This document shows positions 28,219-37,101 of a stretch of 64,000 nt of DNA, one piece after another. Below the pieces are notes generated by a model. The model ran no database searches. It was not told the DNA's origin and was given only the letters and a program-made list of their open reading frames with translations. The position numbers and the translations under genes were made by a program. Positions within the stretch are counted from its first letter, which is position 1, and every line of letters begins with the position of its first letter. The stretch lies in NCBI RefSeq assembly GCF_000785105.2, contig NZ_CP018906.1, positions 1,116,001 through 1,180,000 on the forward strand, written 5' to 3'. The stretch is from Lentilactobacillus curieae. Its GTDB lineage: Bacteria; Bacillota; Bacilli; Lactobacillales; Lactobacillaceae.

Positions 28219-30109
28219 TAACAAGTCAAATACTCGGCCAACGCAAACTGCTAGACCAGGAGGCGGTCCTCGTGGTGGACACGGCCATGGTGGCCTAGTC
28301 GAAAAGCCAAAGAATTTCTGGGGAACAACCAAACGACTTTTAGGTTACATGTCTGATCGTTGGGTTGGTCTCGTCATGGTATTCGCCTTTGCAATTATCA
28401 GTGTAATTTTCCAAATTCGGACACCAAAGATTTTGGGTGAAGCAACTACTGAAATTTTTAAAGGCGTGATGAAGGGGACTGCTCAACAAAAGGCTGGATT
28501 TAACGTTGGTGGGCTGCCAATCAACTATTCAAAGATTATGCAAATTATCATCATTGTTTTAGTGATGTACCTTGCATCAGCTCTATTCAGTTTCTTGCAA
28601 CAGTACATCATGACCCGGATTTCTCAAAAGACCGTATACCGGTTGAGACGAAACATGAAGGGTAAGCTGAGACTAGTACCAATCAGCTACTATGATACCC
28701 ACAATAATGGTGACATTATGAGCCGGGCTGTTAATGATATGGATAACATTGCTGGGACTTTACAGCAAAGTTTAACCCAAGCAGTTACTAGTTTTGTTAC
28801 GTTTATCGGGACTCTATGGATGATGTTCACAATCAGTTGGAAATTAACCCTGATTGCTCTGATCACTATTCCGCTGAGTTTGATAATCGTGGGAATCGTT
28901 GCCCCACGGTCACAAAAATACTTTGCTGCTCAACAGAAGAGTTTAGGACTGATCAACGACCAAGTTGAAGAAAACTATGCCGGTCACATTGTTTTGAAGA
29001 GTTTTAATAAAGAACAAGACATGATCGACCAGTTTGAAGTTCAAAACGAAAATTACTATAAGGCAGCTTGGAAAGCTCAGTTTATTTCAGGAATTATCAT
29101 GCCGTTAATGATGTTCTTAAACAACATTGGCTACGTATTCGTTGCTATCGTTGGTGGAATCGGAGTTTCTAACGGTAACATCACTCTTGGTAACGTTCAG
29201 GCTTTCTTGCAATACACCAACCAATTCTCTCAACCAATTCAACAACTTGCTAACTTGATGAACACGATTCAATCAACCGTGGCATCTGCTGAGCGAGTAT
29301 TTGAAGTGATTGACGAAGAAGAGATGAAGGAAACTAACGAGAATCGACCAGTTAAAGAAAGCACTGACAACTTAATTGAGTTGGATCACGTCCAATTCGG
29401 TTATAGTGACAATGACCTTCTAATGACTGATTACAACCTCGAAGTTAAACCAGGGCAGCAAGTTGCCATTGTTGGACCTACCGGTGCTGGTAAGACAACG
29501 ATTATCAACTTGCTCGAGCGTTTCTATGATGTAAAGGGCGGGGCAATTCTCCTAAACGGTAAGGATACTCGTGATCTTGACCGTGAGGATTTGCGTTCTC
29601 ACTTTGCTATGGTGCTTCAGGATACTTGGCTATTTACGGGAACGATTTACGACAACATCAAGTATGGTCGTGAAGATGCTACTCATGATGAAATTATTGC
29701 AGCAGCTAAGGCAGCTCACGTGGACGAATTTGTTCGTAAGCTACCGGATGGTTACGACACAATTTTGAATGAAGAAGCATCAAACATTTCCCAAGGGCAA
29801 CGCCAACTATTGACGATTGCCAGAGCGTTTGTGGCCGATCCAGAGATTTTGATTTTGGATGAGGCAACTAGTTCGGTTGATACACGGACAGAAGTTCAGA
29901 TTCAACACGCGATGAGTCAATTGCTCAAGAACCGGACGAGTTTTGTGGTTGCTCACAGACTTTCTACGATTCAAAACGCTGATAACATTATCGTGATGAA
30001 CCATGGTTCAGTTATTGAAACAGGAACTCACGATGAGTTGATGGCTCAAGATGGGTTCTATGCCGATCTTTACAACTCACAATTTTCTGGAAACGTTCAG
30101 TTAGGATAG
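28211..30109 (+). CDS. Heterodimeric ABC exporter, catalytic subunit
   Basis: The partner half-transporter, 632 aa. The start at 28211 follows GAGAGGGGG and overlaps the preceding gene's end. A flexible Gly/Arg/His-rich N-terminus (residues 1-30, 'RPGGGPRGGHGHGG') precedes six membrane helices. The ATPase has Walker A 'GPTGAGKTT', signature 'ISQGQRQLLTIARA' and a complete Walker B 'ILILDEATSSVD'. This subunit therefore supplies the functional glutamate missing in its partner. Substrates are unknown; drugs or lipids are usual for the family. Confidence 0.92.
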   Translation: MSDNKSNTRPTQTARPGGGPRGGHGHGGLVEKPKNFWGTTKRLLGYMSDRWVGLVMVFAFAIISVIFQIRTPKILGEATTEIFKGVMKGTAQQKAGFNVGGLPINYSKIMQIIIIVLVMYLASALFSFLQQYIMTRISQKTVYRLRRNMKGKLRLVPISYYDTHNNGDIMSRAVNDMDNIAGTLQQSLTQAVTSFVTFIGTLWMMFTISWKLTLIALITIPLSLIIVGIVAPRSQKYFAAQQKSLGLINDQVEENYAGHIVLKSFNKEQDMIDQFEVQNENYYKAAWKAQFISGIIMPLMMFLNNIGYVFVAIVGGIGVSNGNITLGNVQAFLQYTNQFSQPIQQLANLMNTIQSTVASAERVFEVIDEEEMKETNENRPVKESTDNLIELDHVQFGYSDNDLLMTDYNLEVKPGQQVAIVGPTGAGKTTIINLLERFYDVKGGAILLNGKDTRDLDREDLRSHFAMVLQDTWLFTGTIYDNIKYGREDATHDEIIAAAKAAHVDEFVRKLPDGYDTILNEEASNISQGQRQLLTIARAFVADPEILILDEATSSVDTRTEVQIQHAMSQLLKNRTSFVVAHRLSTIQNADNIIVMNHGSVIETGTHDELMAQDGFYADLYNSQFSGNVQLG

Positions 30110-30119
30110 GAGGATCACG

Positions 30120-31022
30120 ATGAAGCGAAAGGTACTAATGATTGCCGTAGTGTTCCTTGGAATTATTCTGGCGGGATGCGGAAAGGCAAATCTAAGTGTT
30201 AACGATAAACACGTTGATCCAGATGGACTAGCGGCAGTCATCAAGGGACAGAGTAACCAAAAGACGGTTAATTACCAAATTGATGGGGCAGCTACTAAGT
30301 CAGTTAAGACCAAGAGTGGTGCATTTGCATTCACTGTCCCAGCAAAGGATAAGGTGCAAACCGTTACTATTAAGACGGGTAAACTCAGCAAAGATGTTCG
30401 GGTTTCAAAAATTCCGGCATTGGGTAACTACTCAACAATTAGTTCAAAGTACAACCAGTCTTTGGCTGGAAGTGCGTTATCAAAACAAGATCAAAAATTA
30501 GCTGGTGAACTTTCAGCTAAAGGTGCTGCCCTTAAAAAAGAGCAGGCTAAGTTAAAACAAGCTTCGCCACAAGTCCAAGCTACTAAGGGACAAGCACTTA
30601 TGAAACAGGCGGCATCACTTAAGGCCGACTCTGCAAAGGTTAAAAAGGCGCTTGCAGTGGCTAACTCAAAGGTTAAAGACACCAAGTTGCCTACTAAGGC
30701 AAAAAATGGGGTTAGCGACCTAATTAAGACTAAGCACATGACCATTCGTGGCAATGTGAGTGATGGCAAGACAATTGGGTTAGCTTTAATGGTTCCAGTT
30801 AAAGATTTAAAGACTGTAAAAAAAGCCAAAAGCTTTGTAACTAGTTTTTCAATCTTAGCTGATTCCGTGGGTGCTGACGCTAAGAAGATTCTTAGTGATT
30901 TCCAAAAGCAGGCTAACGGTAAAAACAAAAATCAAACTACAACTAACGTACTTAAGTCGCATGGGGTTAACTTCAGTATTGGTTATTCAACAACGACGTT
31001 GTATGTGTATATTACTAAGTAA
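30120..31022 (+). CDS. Lipoprotein, 300 aa
   Basis: The N-terminus is a lipoprotein signal with lipobox 'ILAGC' (Cys20). The mature protein begins with a possible beta-sandwich domain (residues of about 22-100, 'TVNYQIDGAATKS'). A long Lys/Ala-rich helical segment (about 110-200) and a C-terminal alpha/beta part follow. It starts ten bases after the exporter gene, with AGGAGG, so it is probably the third gene of that operon and may assist or sense export at the membrane. I do not recognise a named family. Confidence 0.8.
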   Translation: MKRKVLMIAVVFLGIILAGCGKANLSVNDKHVDPDGLAAVIKGQSNQKTVNYQIDGAATKSVKTKSGAFAFTVPAKDKVQTVTIKTGKLSKDVRVSKIPALGNYSTISSKYNQSLAGSALSKQDQKLAGELSAKGAALKKEQAKLKQASPQVQATKGQALMKQAASLKADSAKVKKALAVANSKVKDTKLPTKAKNGVSDLIKTKHMTIRGNVSDGKTIGLALMVPVKDLKTVKKAKSFVTSFSILADSVGADAKKILSDFQKQANGKNKNQTTTNVLKSHGVNFSIGYSTTTLYVYITK

Positions 31023-31024
31023 GA

Positions 31025-31076
31025 AAAGGGCATGAGCCATAAAGCATATGAGGATGCTTTATGGCTCATGCCCTTT
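31025..31076. terminator. Bidirectional terminator
   Basis: An almost perfect 22-bp stem (AAAGGGCATGAGCC... and complement) with a six-base loop. It ends the exporter operon and the convergent 102-aa gene. Confidence 0.95.
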
Positions 31077-31086
31077 CTATTTATAA

Positions 31087-31395
31087 CTAACTATTCACAA
31101 TCGTTCCCACTACCGTCAGTACAATTAATGAAAATCCTGCTGAGAAGCCAACTAAGGCAACAATTATTGAAACGATTATATTGATATTGTGTTTACACAG
31201 CGATACCAATATCAACCCTGAAACCCATAGAGTTAAGCCAAAGAAAATTTCATCGGTAAAGTTGCCGAGTGGTGGGTAAAGCATTGCGAGAACCGATATG
31301 GCAAGCAAAGGTAATGATATTCGGTAAAGCCACTTCAGTTCGTGACTGGATAAAACATCCGCAATATCCGTGGTAGCTTGTTTTAAAATCCTCAT
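31087..31395 (-). CDS. Small membrane protein, 102 aa
   Basis: AGGAGGACCTG precedes the start. Three hydrophobic segments are seen (about residues 25-43, 50-66 and 72-98), with a charged N-terminal 20 residues facing the cytoplasm by the positive-inside rule. There are no recognisable motifs. It is a monocistronic leftward gene convergent with the exporter operon. Confidence 0.65.
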   Translation of the reverse strand: MRILKQATTDIADVLSSHELKWLYRISLPLLAISVLAMLYPPLGNFTDEIFFGLTLWVSGLILVSLCKHNINIIVSIIVALVGFSAGFSLIVLTVVGTIVNS

Positions 31396-31581
31396 CAGGT
31401 CCTCCTATCTGTCTTTTTGCGTATTAAATAGAATACCACATAGATTAGGGGCAATTGGGGAAGTTCACAATTGTTTCAGAATAAAATCACACTTTGTAGA
31501 AAATGGACAAATATTCTTCATAATAAATTCACATTCTAATCTGTTATCCTTAAACCATAAGAAAAATAGGGAGGCAATTAT

Positions 31582-32184
31582 ATGAATAACGCTGAACGGA
31601 AAGCAAAACACCTAGTATACTTAGCAACTGATCCGGAGGTAACTGAAAAACAACCAGAATATTTAGACCAAGTATTTGAATACAATCAAATTAAACCTTC
31701 CGACCAAGAAAAGAAGAGTGCCATGCTAAAGGAAATGTTTGCGGAGGTCGGTGAACATTGTTATATTGAAACGCCGTTCTTCGCTAACTTTGGTGGTCAT
31801 AACGTTCACCTTGGGATGGGAGTTTATGCTAACTTCAACCTGACGTTAACTGACGATACGGATATTTATATTGGTGACCGAACGATGATTGGTCCGAATG
31901 TAACGCTGGCAACTGCTGGCCACCCAATCAGACCAGATTTGCGGATGGAAGGGTATCAGTACGATTTTCCGATTCACATTGGAAAAAATGTTTGGCTGGG
32001 AGCTAATGTAGTGGTTTGCCCAGGGGTAACGATTGGAGACAATACAGTAATTGGGGCAGGCAGCGTAGTTACTAAGGATATCCCAGCTGATGTGGTCGCA
32101 TTTGGTTCCCCATGTAAAGTAATTCGCGAAATTGGTGAACGTGACCGAGAGTACTATTTTAAAGATCATAAGTTGGATATCTAA
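31582..32184 (+). CDS. maa: Maltose/galactoside O-acetyltransferase family protein
   Basis: A 200-aa acetyl-CoA-dependent sugar O-acetyltransferase of the LbetaH group. The N-terminal 'NAERKAKHLVYLATDPE' helical region is typical of maltose/nodulation acetyltransferases. Hexapeptide repeats run from residue 75 to 185, with the catalytic histidine in 'ATAGHPI' and 'PGVTIGDNTVIGAGSVVTKDI'. AGGGAGG precedes the ATG. It is monocistronic. The true acceptor sugar is unknown. Confidence 0.88.
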   Translation: MNNAERKAKHLVYLATDPEVTEKQPEYLDQVFEYNQIKPSDQEKKSAMLKEMFAEVGEHCYIETPFFANFGGHNVHLGMGVYANFNLTLTDDTDIYIGDRTMIGPNVTLATAGHPIRPDLRMEGYQYDFPIHIGKNVWLGANVVVCPGVTIGDNTVIGAGSVVTKDIPADVVAFGSPCKVIREIGERDREYYFKDHKLDI

Positions 32185-32314
32185 GACTCTGCAATCCTCT
32201 ATCACTGAATCATCACTAACAATTCAGAAGTTTATCACAGAAATTTCACACTTTTAGTCCAGACTTATTTTATGTAATCGCTTTGGCGATAATTTCAGCT
32301 TAAGGTTGGTGCTT

Positions 32315-32512
32315 ATGACAGTTCAAAACTTGGCAATCGGCTTAATTGCCGTCGCAATTGGGTTAGCAATTTCGGTATTCCCATTAGTTGGGCTTTACCT
32401 AGCATTTCAATCAAGCGTTGTTTTTGGCGTAGTGCTAGCATTAGTATACGTAATTGCGTTTTGTGTTCTTCTTAAAAAACGGCAAAAAAATCGGACGTCC
32501 TCAAATTTTTAA
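32315..32512 (+). CDS. Small membrane protein, 65 aa
   Basis: ATG 32315 follows AAGG at nine bases; TTG 32306 is an alternative. The product is almost entirely two hydrophobic helices followed by a basic tail ('KKRQKNRTSSNF'). The terminator hairpin begins within its last codons. Function unknown, and expression is not certain. Confidence 0.5.
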   Translation: MTVQNLAIGLIAVAIGLAISVFPLVGLYLAFQSSVVFGVVLALVYVIAFCVLLKKRQKNRTSSNF

Positions 32513-32526
32513 TGAGGCGTCCTTTT
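32493..32526. terminator. Bidirectional terminator
   Basis: GGACG(T)CCTC pairs with GAGGCGTCC across an AT-rich loop, with T runs on both sides. It overlaps the end of the 65-aa gene. Confidence 0.8.
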
Positions 32527-32528
32527 TA

Positions 32529-32711
32529 CTATCTAATAAACTTTTGAATAATTGTGCTTTCTTCAGGGGTTGGTTCAGATTCCATCGACTTGATGTTGTG
32601 GAGTCGTTCAACTGTAATGTGCAAGCTGAAAGCCAACTGAGTGTCCGGCATTTCGTGCTTCTTCTGATAATTGATGATTTCTTCAGCTAAACTGCTAAAT
32701 TCATTTGCCAT
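32529..32711 (-). CDS. Small helix-turn-helix-like protein, 60 aa
   Basis: GGAGGAATTCCA precedes the start. The sequence 'TQLAFSLHITVERLHNIKS' resembles the recognition part of an HTH domain, and the protein is short, acidic and helical. Similar 60-70 residue proteins occur widely in lactobacilli without assigned role. It is convergent with the 65-aa gene and separate from its neighbours. Confidence 0.65.
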   Translation of the reverse strand: MANEFSSLAEEIINYQKKHEMPDTQLAFSLHITVERLHNIKSMESEPTPEESTIIQKFIR

Positions 32712-32782
32712 TGGAATTCCTCCGTTGCTTTTGTTTATATCTTAATTATAACAATAAATAATAATCTTGCTGAGAATGACTC

Positions 32783-33100
32783 TTAACGATAGCGCAGACC
32801 GAATTCAATGATGGCAATAATCAATACTGCGACGAAAATACTAGTTATGTAATTATAGTGAGTCTGTACTAAAAAGTAGTAGAAAATTCCGATTCCCACG
32901 ACCGCCAGGGAAGCGTAACGAATGTGGCTGTGATCGATTGATAGAAATACCAATCCCACCACGATGATAATGCTTCCCCAAAGAATTCCGGTGGCACTAT
33001 CGTTGGTGCCTAACTTTAAGAATAATGAAAACACATCAAAAATAATTCCAACCACTACGGCAAAAATTCCAAACGCAAATGCAAATTTGTTGGCACGCAT
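32783..33100 (-). CDS. Small membrane protein, 105 aa
   Basis: The start at 33100 follows GAGGGTGGAG. A longer frame up to 33196 lacks a ribosome binding site and crosses a likely promoter region. Four short hydrophobic segments are separated by tiny loops. There is no recognised motif. It lies between a terminator and the ECF transporter operon, and its function is unknown. Confidence 0.6.
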   Translation of the reverse strand: MRANKFAFAFGIFAVVVGIIFDVFSLFLKLGTNDSATGILWGSIIIVVGLVFLSIDHSHIRYASLAVVGIGIFYYFLVQTHYNYITSIFVAVLIIAIIEFGLRYR

Positions 33101-33191
33101 AAACTCCACCCTCTTTAAAATAATTGTTATTAAAAGTATAGAACAAAAGATTGGAATGAACAAAGATAGCGCTATTGGTTTATATAAAAAA

Positions 33192-33234
33192 GGCAACCAG
33201 ACTAGTTTCAGTTGTTGAAACCGTTCTGATTGCC
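33192..33234 (-). terminator. Terminator of the ykoEDC operon
   Basis: Reading leftward, GGCAATCAGA pairs with TCTGGTTGCC, with a GGTTTCA/TGAAACT inner stem, then TTTTTT. It starts nine bases beyond the ykoC stop. Confidence 0.85.
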
Positions 33235-33242
33235 CCGATTAT

Positions 33243-33896
33243 TTACAGCTTGATCACAAACAACATCACGTTTACAATCACTAGACCGCCAATAAAGAAA
33301 ATCCAGTCCCAGGCTGTGATTTTGATTACGCGGTAGTGAGTCCGTGGTTGATCTTCTACGAATCCATGGGAGGTCATTGCCTCCGCTAGATTTTGCGACC
33401 ACTGAATTGATGCCAAGATTGCCTTGAAGTAAAGTTGTGGCGACCAAAAGTGAAGTACTGTTCCTCGCATTAGCGCCGCTGTTTTAATCGTTTGAACTTC
33501 TTGCCGAATCTTTGGAATCAGGTTGAATGCTGCCAACACTCCGTAAGCAAATTTTGAAGGTAAAGCAAAGTCTTGCTCCAGAGTGAGGGCCAGATCAACG
33601 AATTCGGTGGTAATTGTGAATGTTGCCCCGATAAATACATATGCGTAAATCCGCGTTAACAGGATCGTCGCAAAGTAAATTCCTGCATCACCATAGAACC
33701 ATTGTGAGATAAATAGCCCGAAGGCGGGGAAAAATGGCCACAAGATTAGTCCCATGAACTGCTTGAAACTAATGTGATGGATCAACAGGTAGATGATACT
33801 AAACCCGATTAGAACCAGGTTGACGATCAAGCTGGTGGTGAACGATATTTCTAGCGCAATAATTACTACTAAAAGGAGTTTTAAACCAGGATTCAT
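33243..33896 (-). CDS. ykoC: ECF transporter transmembrane (T) subunit for thiamine precursor
   Basis: A CbiQ/EcfT-type membrane subunit of 217 aa with about five hydrophobic segments. The family's coupling helices are seen as 'AAFNLIPKIRQEVQTIKTAALMRG'-like sequence and the 'SQNLAEAMTSHGF' motif (ARG-type box, here A-M-T-S-H-G-F). It overlaps the double-ATPase gene by 4 bp. With that gene and the S-component upstream it forms a dedicated ykoEDC transporter, predicted for hydroxymethylpyrimidine or thiamine because of the TPP riboswitch. Confidence 0.88.
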   Translation of the reverse strand: MNPGLKLLLVVIIALEISFTTSLIVNLVLIGFSIIYLLIHHISFKQFMGLILWPFFPAFGLFISQWFYGDAGIYFATILLTRIYAYVFIGATFTITTEFVDLALTLEQDFALPSKFAYGVLAAFNLIPKIRQEVQTIKTAALMRGTVLHFWSPQLYFKAILASIQWSQNLAEAMTSHGFVEDQPRTHYRVIKITAWDWIFFIGGLVIVNVMLFVIKL

Positions 33897-35323
33897 TTCA
33901 ATACCTCCTGGTACTCCAAAGTTTGGTTGCTAAAATTGGCGTGATAGTCCACCAAGTCTGTGATGCCCGCAAATTGGTGCGAAATTAGAATCTGAGTTTG
34001 CCCATGCTCATTTTTGGCTGCTATCAAAAACTTAACGATGGTTCTCAGTGACTCGTAGTCTAATCCCTTAAACGGTTCATCAAGCAATAAAACTGGTGGA
34101 TTCATAATTAGCATTTCCAAAATCTGGAGTTTCTTTTTCTGACCCTCGCTCAGGGAATAGACAACTTGGTCCATTCTGTCTGCGAGCCCCAGTTCACTAA
34201 CCATCTGATCAATTTGTTCGTCAGAATAGTCAGCGGTAATTCGGTGCTGTTTTGATAGTTCAAGTTCTTCTTGGATAGTAATTGCCAAGAATTGATTTTC
34301 TGCGTCTTGAAATAATAGGCTGACGCTTTTTGCGTAAGTTAGTGCCCTAATTTTTTTGATGTTCTTTCCCTGAAAGAAAACTGCGCCTTCATAAGGCAGT
34401 AGCTTTGTCAGGGCTGAGAATAAAGTCGACTTTCCAATTCCGTTTTCGCCGGTGATCAGGGTCGTTTTTTGTTGATAAAAATTAAATTCTCCCAGTTGCA
34501 ACAATGTTTCTTTATGGGGATCCAGTTTGAAGTCATTCAGGTAAAGGATGTTGTTATCCTGTCCAGTTGGCATGCTTACCGGGATTTCTTCGATTTGGTT
34601 TTCAGCGAATCTTTGGAAAAACGCGTTGGCAGAATCGGTGTCTAGCTTAGAAATCTGACGGGTAGCTGGATCCAGATAAAAGAAGTTGTCGATTAACCCT
34701 TGATAGTTGCTCAAATCGTGGTCGGCTAAAATAATTGTCTTCCCGAATGTTGTTTGAAGCTGTTTTAACTTATTGATCAGGTCCGTCCGAGTATCAAAAT
34801 CAATGCTGGCAAATGGCTCATCGAGAACAATCACGTCAGCGTCCATGGCAATAATGCTGGCGAGTGCCACTCGTTGCTTTTGCCCACCGGAAAGGGTGCT
34901 GATCTTTCGGTTCTTCAATGATGTGATTCCCACGAAGTCAAGGGCATGATCAATGATGCGGTCCATCTTAGCAGGGTCAGCTTGGATGTTTTCAAGGACG
35001 AAGACCAGTTCATCCTTGACCACGTCCATAGCAAACTGTTGATTTGGGTTTTGAAACATCATGGCGACAAGCTGGTTCTTGGTGTTTTGGGAAACCTTAG
35101 TGATGTCTTGACCAGAAAACTCAATGGTCCCCGTTGATTCACCTTCCACAAAGTTCGGGTACAGGCTCGCAATGAACTTCAACAGCGTAGTCTTACCACT
35201 CCCAGATGGTCCCGATAATAGTGAAAATTCACCGTCAGGGAAGGTGAGGTTTAGGTCTTTAAGAACCCAGTCGTCCACGCCTTGATATTTAAAATTAAAA
35301 TGAGTTACTGCAACGTCAGCCAT
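33893..35323 (-). CDS. ykoD: ECF transporter ATPase with two fused ABC domains
   Basis: A 476-aa protein with two ATPase domains in tandem. Domain 1 has Walker A 'GPSGSGKTT', signature 'LSGGQKQRVALASI' and Walker B 'VIVLDEPFASID'. Domain 2 has Walker A 'GENGIGKST', signature 'LSEGQKKKLQI' and Walker B 'VLLLDEPFKGLD'. Fusion of the two energising subunits is typical of the YkoD group in thiamine-regulated operons. It lies between ykoE (11 bp) and ykoC (overlap). Confidence 0.92.
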   Translation of the reverse strand: MADVAVTHFNFKYQGVDDWVLKDLNLTFPDGEFSLLSGPSGSGKTTLLKFIASLYPNFVEGESTGTIEFSGQDITKVSQNTKNQLVAMMFQNPNQQFAMDVVKDELVFVLENIQADPAKMDRIIDHALDFVGITSLKNRKISTLSGGQKQRVALASIIAMDADVIVLDEPFASIDFDTRTDLINKLKQLQTTFGKTIILADHDLSNYQGLIDNFFYLDPATRQISKLDTDSANAFFQRFAENQIEEIPVSMPTGQDNNILYLNDFKLDPHKETLLQLGEFNFYQQKTTLITGENGIGKSTLFSALTKLLPYEGAVFFQGKNIKKIRALTYAKSVSLLFQDAENQFLAITIQEELELSKQHRITADYSDEQIDQMVSELGLADRMDQVVYSLSEGQKKKLQILEMLIMNPPVLLLDEPFKGLDYESLRTIVKFLIAAKNEHGQTQILISHQFAGITDLVDYHANFSNQTLEYQEVLK

Positions 35324-35334
35324 TAATAATCCCT

Positions 35335-35910
35335 CTAATTAGTTGATACTGATAGGTGGCTCTTATCAAGCATGTTGGTGATTGCTTTGGTAAGTAGGCC
35401 ACCAAAGATGAATGTTGAGATGTAGCGGGTAATAAATAGTGCCACAATCATCAGTGGTGCGTAGTGACCGTACCCGTTTTTGATGATGTCCCAACCAAAG
35501 GTAACCACAACTGTGGTCAAAATGGATAGGTTTAAACCAAACCAACCGTATTTTTTGTAACCAGTTAGGGCAAATCCAAGTTCAGAACCAATTCCTTGAA
35601 CTAAACCAGAGATGAATGCCCCAGCGCCCCATTGGCCACCAAGAAATACTTCGACTGCTGAACCTAGGAATTCACCTAAGAAGGCAGAACCGAGAGTTTT
35701 GATCAGGTAACCAGTTAATGGCCCAGCCATTGTCCAGAGTCCCATGAGGATATCATTGGCAAATGGTGCCATTCCGAGTGGGGTAAGGGCAACGGTCAGC
35801 GCAGTATAGAGAAAACCGGCCCCCCAGAAGATGATTCCGCTAAAGATGGCAATTAGCGCAACCAGGATAATGTTGTGCAAAGTCCAAGGACTTTTTTTCT
35901 TGTTTTCCAT
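35335..35910 (-). CDS. ykoE: ECF transporter substrate-specificity (S) component
   Basis: A 191-aa integral membrane protein with five or six helices, matching the YkoE family by the N-terminal 'WTLHNIILVALIAIFSGIIFWGAG' segment and the glycine-rich 'GGQWGAGAFISGLVQGIGSELGFA' block. GGAGGTCTTG precedes the ATG. It is the first gene after a TPP riboswitch. The substrate is therefore expected to be thiamine or its pyrimidine precursor. Confidence 0.9.
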   Translation of the reverse strand: MENKKKSPWTLHNIILVALIAIFSGIIFWGAGFLYTALTVALTPLGMAPFANDILMGLWTMAGPLTGYLIKTLGSAFLGEFLGSAVEVFLGGQWGAGAFISGLVQGIGSELGFALTGYKKYGWFGLNLSILTTVVVTFGWDIIKNGYGHYAPLMIVALFITRYISTFIFGGLLTKAITNMLDKSHLSVSTN

Positions 35911-36024
35911 GAAACAAGACCTCCAAAATTTATTTCATACAAACTATGGAGATTGGTCTACAGTGAATTCTTTTGTTGGCAAGTATAAATCAAATGAATA
36001 ATTGATAACTCTAGCCAAACAAAA

Positions 36025-36050
36025 AGGCCCACCCTGACTAGGGTGGACCT
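36025..36050 (-). terminator. Attenuator terminator of the TPP riboswitch
   Basis: AGG(T)CCACCCT pairs with AGGGTGG(G)CCT around four bases, then TTTTT on the minus strand. It lies between the aptamer and ykoE. Confidence 0.9.
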
Positions 36051-36091
36051 TGATAAAATTCATCGTAAATGCAGTTTATCCATTAAAAAAA

Positions 36092-36180
36092 TACAACGGA
36101 ATTATGCTCCCTTCGCTGGTATTAGCCAGATCAGGTTCGATGGGTTTTATCTCAGCCTTGCGGCACCCCAGATAGTTGTA
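36092..36180 (-). promoter_or_regulatory. TPP riboswitch (THI element)
   Basis: On the minus strand the conserved THI blocks occur in order: GGGGTGCC, CTGAGA, ACCTGATC-type (CGAACCTGATCTGG), then TAATACCAGCGAAGGGA. The outer stem forms between TACAAC and GTTGTA. A terminator hairpin follows before ykoE, so transcription should stop when thiamine pyrophosphate is plentiful. Confidence 0.96.
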
Positions 36181-36294
36181 TGATCGACATTCAGTATACA
36201 GGTATAGTTAGTTTTTAGCAATCGATTAATTAATTGTGATGCGTTAGAATTGAAGGTAGATTGATTACACTTTTAAAAATAAGGAGGAAGCGAC

Positions 36295-37101
36295 ATGGTT
36301 AAAGTCATTGCTTCTGATATGGATGGAACATTTTTAAATGATCAAAGTGAGTTCGATACTGAGGCATTTCAAGCTCAACTGGATCAAATGAAGGACAAGG
36401 GGATGCACTTTATTTGTGCGACTAGTAATACGTATGCCCACTCATTACGACAGTTTAGTCAAAATTCTGGGCCAATCGCCTACGTTTGCGATAACGGGGC
36501 GCACGTAATTGATGATCGTGGCGTTACTGTATTTGAAGATGCCATTGATCCTCTGTTGCTCCGCCAAATTATTGAGTTCCTACAGACTGATCGTGACTTT
36601 GTAGGAGCAGAGATTATTCTCGCTGGTCGTAACGGTTCGTACTGTAATCTTCCTGCTGAATCTGACCGGTTTAAGGATTCACAGAACTTTTACGAGGATC
36701 TCCAGTCAGTTGGGGATTTAACCATGATTTTTGATGCGATTTATAAGGTTGATTTGATGGTCGATGGTGCTAATGCTGTCCAAATGGCCCGTACAGTTAG
36801 GCAGCAGTTTGCTAATAAAGTCAACGCCGTTTCTAGTGGAATGAATGGGGTCGACATTATGAACTTTGATATCAACAAGGCCAACGGTGTGCAAGAATTG
36901 TTACGCAAGTGGCAATTAACGTTTGCTGATGTAGCAGCGTTTGGTGACAATGGTAACGATTTTGAGATGGTTAATGATGCAGCTGAAGGGTTTGCGATGA
37001 AGAATGCTGCTCCAGATTTGTTGGCGATGGTTTCAAACGTTACCGAGTATACTAATGCTGAATCAGGGGTACAAAAAAAGATCGCCGAGTATTTAAACTA
37101 A
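36295..37101 (+). CDS. Cof-type HAD-family sugar/nucleotide phosphatase
   Basis: A 268-aa HAD-IIB hydrolase. Motif I is 'ASDMDGTFLND' (Asp8 nucleophile, Asp10), motif II is the serine/threonine in 'CATSNTY', a lysine sits in the 'DINKANGVQELL' region, and motif IV is 'AFGDNGNDFEMV'. Its cap domain is of the C2B type. AAGGAGGAAG precedes the ATG. Its 3' end overlaps the convergent hydrolase gene by 9 bp without a terminator between them. The substrate is unknown. Confidence 0.9.
   Translation: MVKVIASDMDGTFLNDQSEFDTEAFQAQLDQMKDKGMHFICATSNTYAHSLRQFSQNSGPIAYVCDNGAHVIDDRGVTVFEDAIDPLLLRQIIEFLQTDRDFVGAEIILAGRNGSYCNLPAESDRFKDSQNFYEDLQSVGDLTMIFDAIYKVDLMVDGANAVQMARTVRQQFANKVNAVSSGMNGVDIMNFDINKANGVQELLRKWQLTFADVAAFGDNGNDFEMVNDAAEGFAMKNAAPDLLAMVSNVTEYTNAESGVQKKIAEYLN

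Noticed and set aside
33101-33196. A longer form of the 105-aa membrane protein.
   Set aside because: No ribosome binding site at 33196, while GAGGGTGGAG fits the start at 33100.
37093-37101. The 9-bp convergent overlap of HAD and hydrolase genes as a regulatory device.
   Set aside because: Short tail-to-tail overlaps are common in compact genomes and nothing else suggests regulation.
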